A stretch of 5,943 nt of DNA, from assembly GCA_021204375.1 (NCBI GenBank), contig JAJPZL010000436.1:7619-13561 (forward strand), given 5' to 3'. Below, one piece after another: positions 3,491 through 5,943 of this stretch; the first letter of the stretch is position 1; every line of letters starts with the position of its first letter. Made by a program: the position numbers and the translations under genes. This DNA comes from Bacteroides sp. (GTDB taxonomy: Bacteria; Bacteroidota; Bacteroidia; Bacteroidales; Bacteroidaceae). The notes under the pieces were generated by a model, which did not search any database, had not been told where the DNA came from, and saw only the letters and a program-made list of their open reading frames with translations.

Positions 3491-5943
3491 TTAGAATTCC
3501 TGTCCCAGGATAAAGTGGAAATGACTTCCGCTATATTGAGTCGATCCGCGCACCTTGTCAAACCCGTAGGCCCAGTCAATACCCATCATACCGATCATCG
3601 GTAAGAAGATACGGACACCGATCCCTGCGGAACGCTTCAGGTTAAACGGATTAAAGTCCCTCACCTCCTGCCAGGCATTACCCGCTTCTAAGAAACCCAG
3701 TGCATAGATACTGGTACTCGGTTCCAGCATTAACGGATATCTTAACTCCATACCCAGGCGGGTATAGGCATAGCTACCGTAATAACTACCACTGATACTG
3801 TTATTATCGTATCCACGCAGTGCAACGTTCTCAGTGGCATAGGTAGAATAACCGGTCATACCGTCACCCCCCACATCAAATGTCTCAAAAGGTGACTTTT
3901 TATTTTTATTATAGTGTCCCAGAATACCCAGGTCCACACGGCTCATCAATACCAGACATTTGCTTCCCGGTGTCAGCGGCGTATAGGTCTTGGATTTGAA
4001 CTTCCATTTGTGATACTCTATCCAGCGGTGCATCTTATTCTGGTCCTCCGTCGAATTAGGATCGTATTTGCTGTAATCTATTCCATCAAACAACGAATAA
4101 GGCGGAGTGATCTGTGCCGAAAGCGAGAATTCAGAACCATAACGGGGGAAGATCGGGTTATCAATAGAACTACGCGAAAGAGATATATTAATACTGATAT
4201 TGTTACAGTTACCATTCGTTACCGGGAAGTAGGCCCAGTCTTTCAGCACATACCGCTGGTAAGAGAGTTCTCCCGAAAGCGTAAAGTAGTCATCCGGCCA
4301 GCTCAGGCGTTTCCCCCAGCCGGCAGCCACCCCATACATCTGGATCGACTTATCCGGATCGTAGAAGTTCTCATAATTGGTATATCCGTAATCATATCCC
4401 ATACCGTAATAACTACCATACAACTGCGACTGATAATTCTGTATCAGTGCCTGGTTGTAGTAACGGCTGTTAATATCCGTCTGTCTCGAATAAAAAGCAG
4501 AGAGCGAGAACGAGTTGGGACGCTTTCCGCCAAACCAGGGATCAAAGAAAGAGATACTGTAAGACTGGTAATATTTCGCATTGGTCTGACCACTCAGCGT
4601 AAGCGTTTGTCCGTCTCCCTGCGGAAGAATACCGCGGTAGTTCTCTCCCGGATGCAACAGGTTGGCCAGCGAGAAATTGGTGAACTTCAGACTCAGCTTA
4701 CCAATCACCCCGGTCTGTCCCCAACCTGCGGAGAACTCGATCTGGTCGTTCGCTTTGGATTCCAGGTTATAGGCAATATCCACCGTACCATTAACCGGGT
4801 CGGGCTGTATATCGGGCTGTATATTTTCCGGATTAAAGTGCCCCATCTGCTGGATCTCACGCATAGAACGCATCAGGTCCTCCTTGCTGAAGAGGTCGCC
4901 CGGACGTGTACGCAACTCACGGCGCACCACATTCTCATACAGGCGGTCATTCCCATTGATCTTGATCTTATTGATCGTTGCCTGGCGACCTTCGTAAATA
5001 CGCATCTCCAGGTCAATAGAATCACCTATTATATTGACCTCAACCGGCTCTAAGTTATAGAACAGATATCCGTTATTGTAGTAGAGGTTACCGATCGCAT
5101 CCTCATCATTCAGGGTACGGTCATCCAGCAACTTCTTGTTATAAACATCCCCCGGCTTTATCCGGAGCCAGTAATTCAGCTGTTCGGTTGAATAAAGCGT
5201 ATTACCCACCCAGCTAATGTTCCGGATATAGTATTTATCCCCCTCTTCAATTTCCAGGAACACATCTACCGTGTTTGAAGAGTAAGGACTTACACTATCC
5301 AGTACAATACGGGCATCGCGGTATCCCAGCTCATTGTATTTGCCAATGATGCGCTCTTTATCATCCTCGTAGTTATCCGGCACAAATTTCTTGGTGCGGA
5401 ACAGGTTCTTGAGTTTACCCTTTTCATTGGTCTTCTTCATCACCCGCTTGATCTTCGACTCCGAAAGAGCTTCATTTCCGACAATTGTGATCTGGTGTAC
5501 TTTTACTTTCTCCTTTTTATCTATATTAATATCTACACTCACCTGATTCTCATTTTGCGGATCATCCCGCTGTACAATAGTTACCTCTGCATTCTTAAAC
5601 CCTTTATCATCAAAATAACGGGTTATCAGGGTTTTGGCACGGTCTATCAGGTTGGGAGTGATCTGATTTCCCTTTACCAGACCCAGGCGCAATTCCAGGT
5701 CTTCCCGTTCCGACTTCTTTACCCCGTAATACCGTATTTCAGAAATACGGGGACGCTGCGTCAGGTGGATCTTCAAGTAGATCCGGTCTCCCTCTATACG
5801 CTCTGCCGTAATCGAAACATTTGAGAACAATCCGTGCCTCCAGTACCGTTTTACCGCAGTTGTGATCTCATCACCCGGAACAGTGATCGTCTGTCCCACC
5901 GCCAATCCGGAAAGCCCGATCAATAGATAATCTTCATAATTAG
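3491..5943 (-). CDS. bamA: Outer-membrane protein assembly factor BamA, 5' end beyond the right edge
   Basis: BamA is the Omp85-family core of the BAM complex, which folds and inserts beta-barrel proteins into the outer membrane. The frame is open from the right edge to the stop at 3493-3491, giving 816 residues. The TTG at 5923 is not the start: the six preceding codons read NYEDYL and continue the first POTRA domain. Counting from that TTG, POTRA1 (partial) covers about 1-60, POTRA2 61-135, POTRA3 139-228, POTRA4 232-312 and POTRA5 315-390. The 16-stranded barrel covers about 395-810. The L6 loop carries ALRGYDNN (701-708), the counterpart of the conserved VRGF/Y motif with Arg703. The protein ends in GQEF, an aromatic C-terminus typical of barrel proteins. 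The signal peptide and first POTRA strand are missing, perhaps 40-70 residues. A tyrosine-rich surface loop lies at about 488-521. The ompH-type gene follows after 24 bp. Confidence 0.97.
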   Translation of the reverse strand, partial: NYEDYLLIGLSGLAVGQTITVPGDEITTAVKRYWRHGLFSNVSITAERIEGDRIYLKIHLTQRPRISEIRYYGVKKSEREDLELRLGLVKGNQITPNLIDRAKTLITRYFDDKGFKNAEVTIVQRDDPQNENQVSVDINIDKKEKVKVHQITIVGNEALSESKIKRVMKKTNEKGKLKNLFRTKKFVPDNYEDDKERIIGKYNELGYRDARIVLDSVSPYSSNTVDVFLEIEEGDKYYIRNISWVGNTLYSTEQLNYWLRIKPGDVYNKKLLDDRTLNDEDAIGNLYYNNGYLFYNLEPVEVNIIGDSIDLEMRIYEGRQATINKIKINGNDRLYENVVRRELRTRPGDLFSKEDLMRSMREIQQMGHFNPENIQPDIQPDPVNGTVDIAYNLESKANDQIEFSAGWGQTGVIGKLSLKFTNFSLANLLHPGENYRGILPQGDGQTLTLSGQTNAKYYQSYSISFFDPWFGGKRPNSFSLSAFYSRQTDINSRYYNQALIQNYQSQLYGSYYGMGYDYGYTNYENFYDPDKSIQMYGVAAGWGKRLSWPDDYFTLSGELSYQRYVLKDWAYFPVTNGNCNNISINISLSRSSIDNPIFPRYGSEFSLSAQITPPYSLFDGIDYSKYDPNSTEDQNKMHRWIEYHKWKFKSKTYTPLTPGSKCLVLMSRVDLGILGHYNKNKKSPFETFDVGGDGMTGYSTYATENVALRGYDNNSISGSYYGSYAYTRLGMELRYPLMLEPSTSIYALGFLEAGNAWQEVRDFNPFNLKRSAGIGVRIFLPMIGMMGIDWAYGFDKVRGSTQYSGSHFHFILGQEF
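3775..3791 (-). repeat. 17-nt direct repeat inside bamA, copy in the L6 loop
   Basis: The minus-strand sequence TGGTAGTTATTACGGTA is identical to that at 4402-4418. Here it encodes GSYYG (residues 712-716 counted from the TTG at 5923), shortly after the LRGY motif of the L6 loop. Both copies are in the same reading frame. Confidence 0.7.
4402..4418 (-). repeat. 17-nt direct repeat inside bamA, copy in the tyrosine-rich loop
   Basis: This is the second exact copy of the 17-nt sequence at 3775-3791. It encodes GSYYG at residues 503-507, in the middle of the tyrosine-rich extracellular loop. The identity extends to the nucleotide level, including the third codon positions. Confidence 0.7.
4801..4824 (-). 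repeat. Two tandem 12-bp units inside bamA
   Basis: On the plus strand CGGGCTGTATAT occurs twice back to back. On the coding strand it gives the repeated IQPD of NIQPDIQPDP (368-377) at the end of POTRA5. The segment has about the length I expect for the family, so it does not look like an insertion. Confidence 0.6.
5732..5750. repeat. 19-bp palindrome with nested flanking arms inside bamA
   Basis: CCGTATTTC (5732-5740) and GAAATACGG (5742-5750) are perfect inverted arms around one base. A second pair of arms, CCCCGTA (5722-5728) and TACGGGG (5746-5752), overlaps the first, so two mutually exclusive hairpins can form. It encodes the junction of POTRA1 and POTRA2 (PRISEIRYYGV). Confidence 0.55.

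Noticed and set aside
4801..4824. Tandem 12-bp repeat in bamA as a phase-variable or expanding repeat
   Set aside because: There are only two units, the length is a multiple of three, and the protein segment has about the usual family length, so no sign of variation is visible.
3914..5053. A 379-codon open frame on the plus strand, antisense to bamA
   Set aside because: It lies entirely within the well-supported bamA coding region on the opposite strand. Its translation shows no recognisable domain, is rich in Arg, Ile and Thr as expected of a mirrored frame, and has no leader or neighbour supporting it.
5495..5824. A 109-codon plus-strand frame with a hydrophobic start that looks like a membrane segment
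   Set aside because: It is antisense to the POTRA1-POTRA2 region of bamA. The hydrophobic run comes from reading the complement of Lys/Asp/Glu-rich codons.

Overview
The window is a compact, chromosomal, housekeeping stretch from a member of the Bacteroidota, most likely the order Bacteroidales. This rests on three things: the gene order bamA - ompH - ompH - murI, the sequence flavour of the proteins (BamA with a tyrosine-rich loop and a terminal GQEF, paired OmpH/Skp-like chaperones, ProB with an SSFGRGGM segment), and TAnnTTTG-type promoter elements with no clear Shine-Dalgarno sequences. A Parabacteroides- or Dysgonomonadaceae-like genome fits, but genus cannot be fixed from this sequence alone.

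All six genes lie on the minus strand, so they read from the right edge to the left edge. In transcription order they are: bamA (3491-5943, its 5' end beyond the right edge), the first OmpH/Skp-like chaperone (2951-3466), the second OmpH/Skp-like chaperone (2369-2887), murI for glutamate racemase (1462-2304), a small DUF2007-type protein (1186-1407), and proB for glutamate 5-kinase (1-1081, its stop codon beyond the left edge). Gaps are 24, 63, 64, 54 and 104 bp. No stretch over 300 bp lacks a gene. I found no tRNA, rRNA, mobile element, CRISPR array or sign of recent transfer.

The first three genes form an outer-membrane biogenesis module: BamA inserts beta-barrel proteins, and the two secreted coiled-coil chaperones presumably carry unfolded barrels across the periplasm to it. 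murI supplies D-glutamate for peptidoglycan, so it shares the envelope theme. proB begins proline synthesis from L-glutamate and is linked to murI only by substrate. A 9-bp hairpin followed by a T-rich run lies just before murI and may separate the bamA-ompH-ompH unit from murI or attenuate transcription into it. Possible internal promoters precede the second ompH and proB.

I see no undescribed system here. The best leads are small: the hairpin before murI, a pyrimidine tract repeated before murI and the DUF2007 gene, a tyrosine-rich BamA surface loop whose GSYYG motif recurs through a 17-nt exact repeat, and a palindrome inside bamA.
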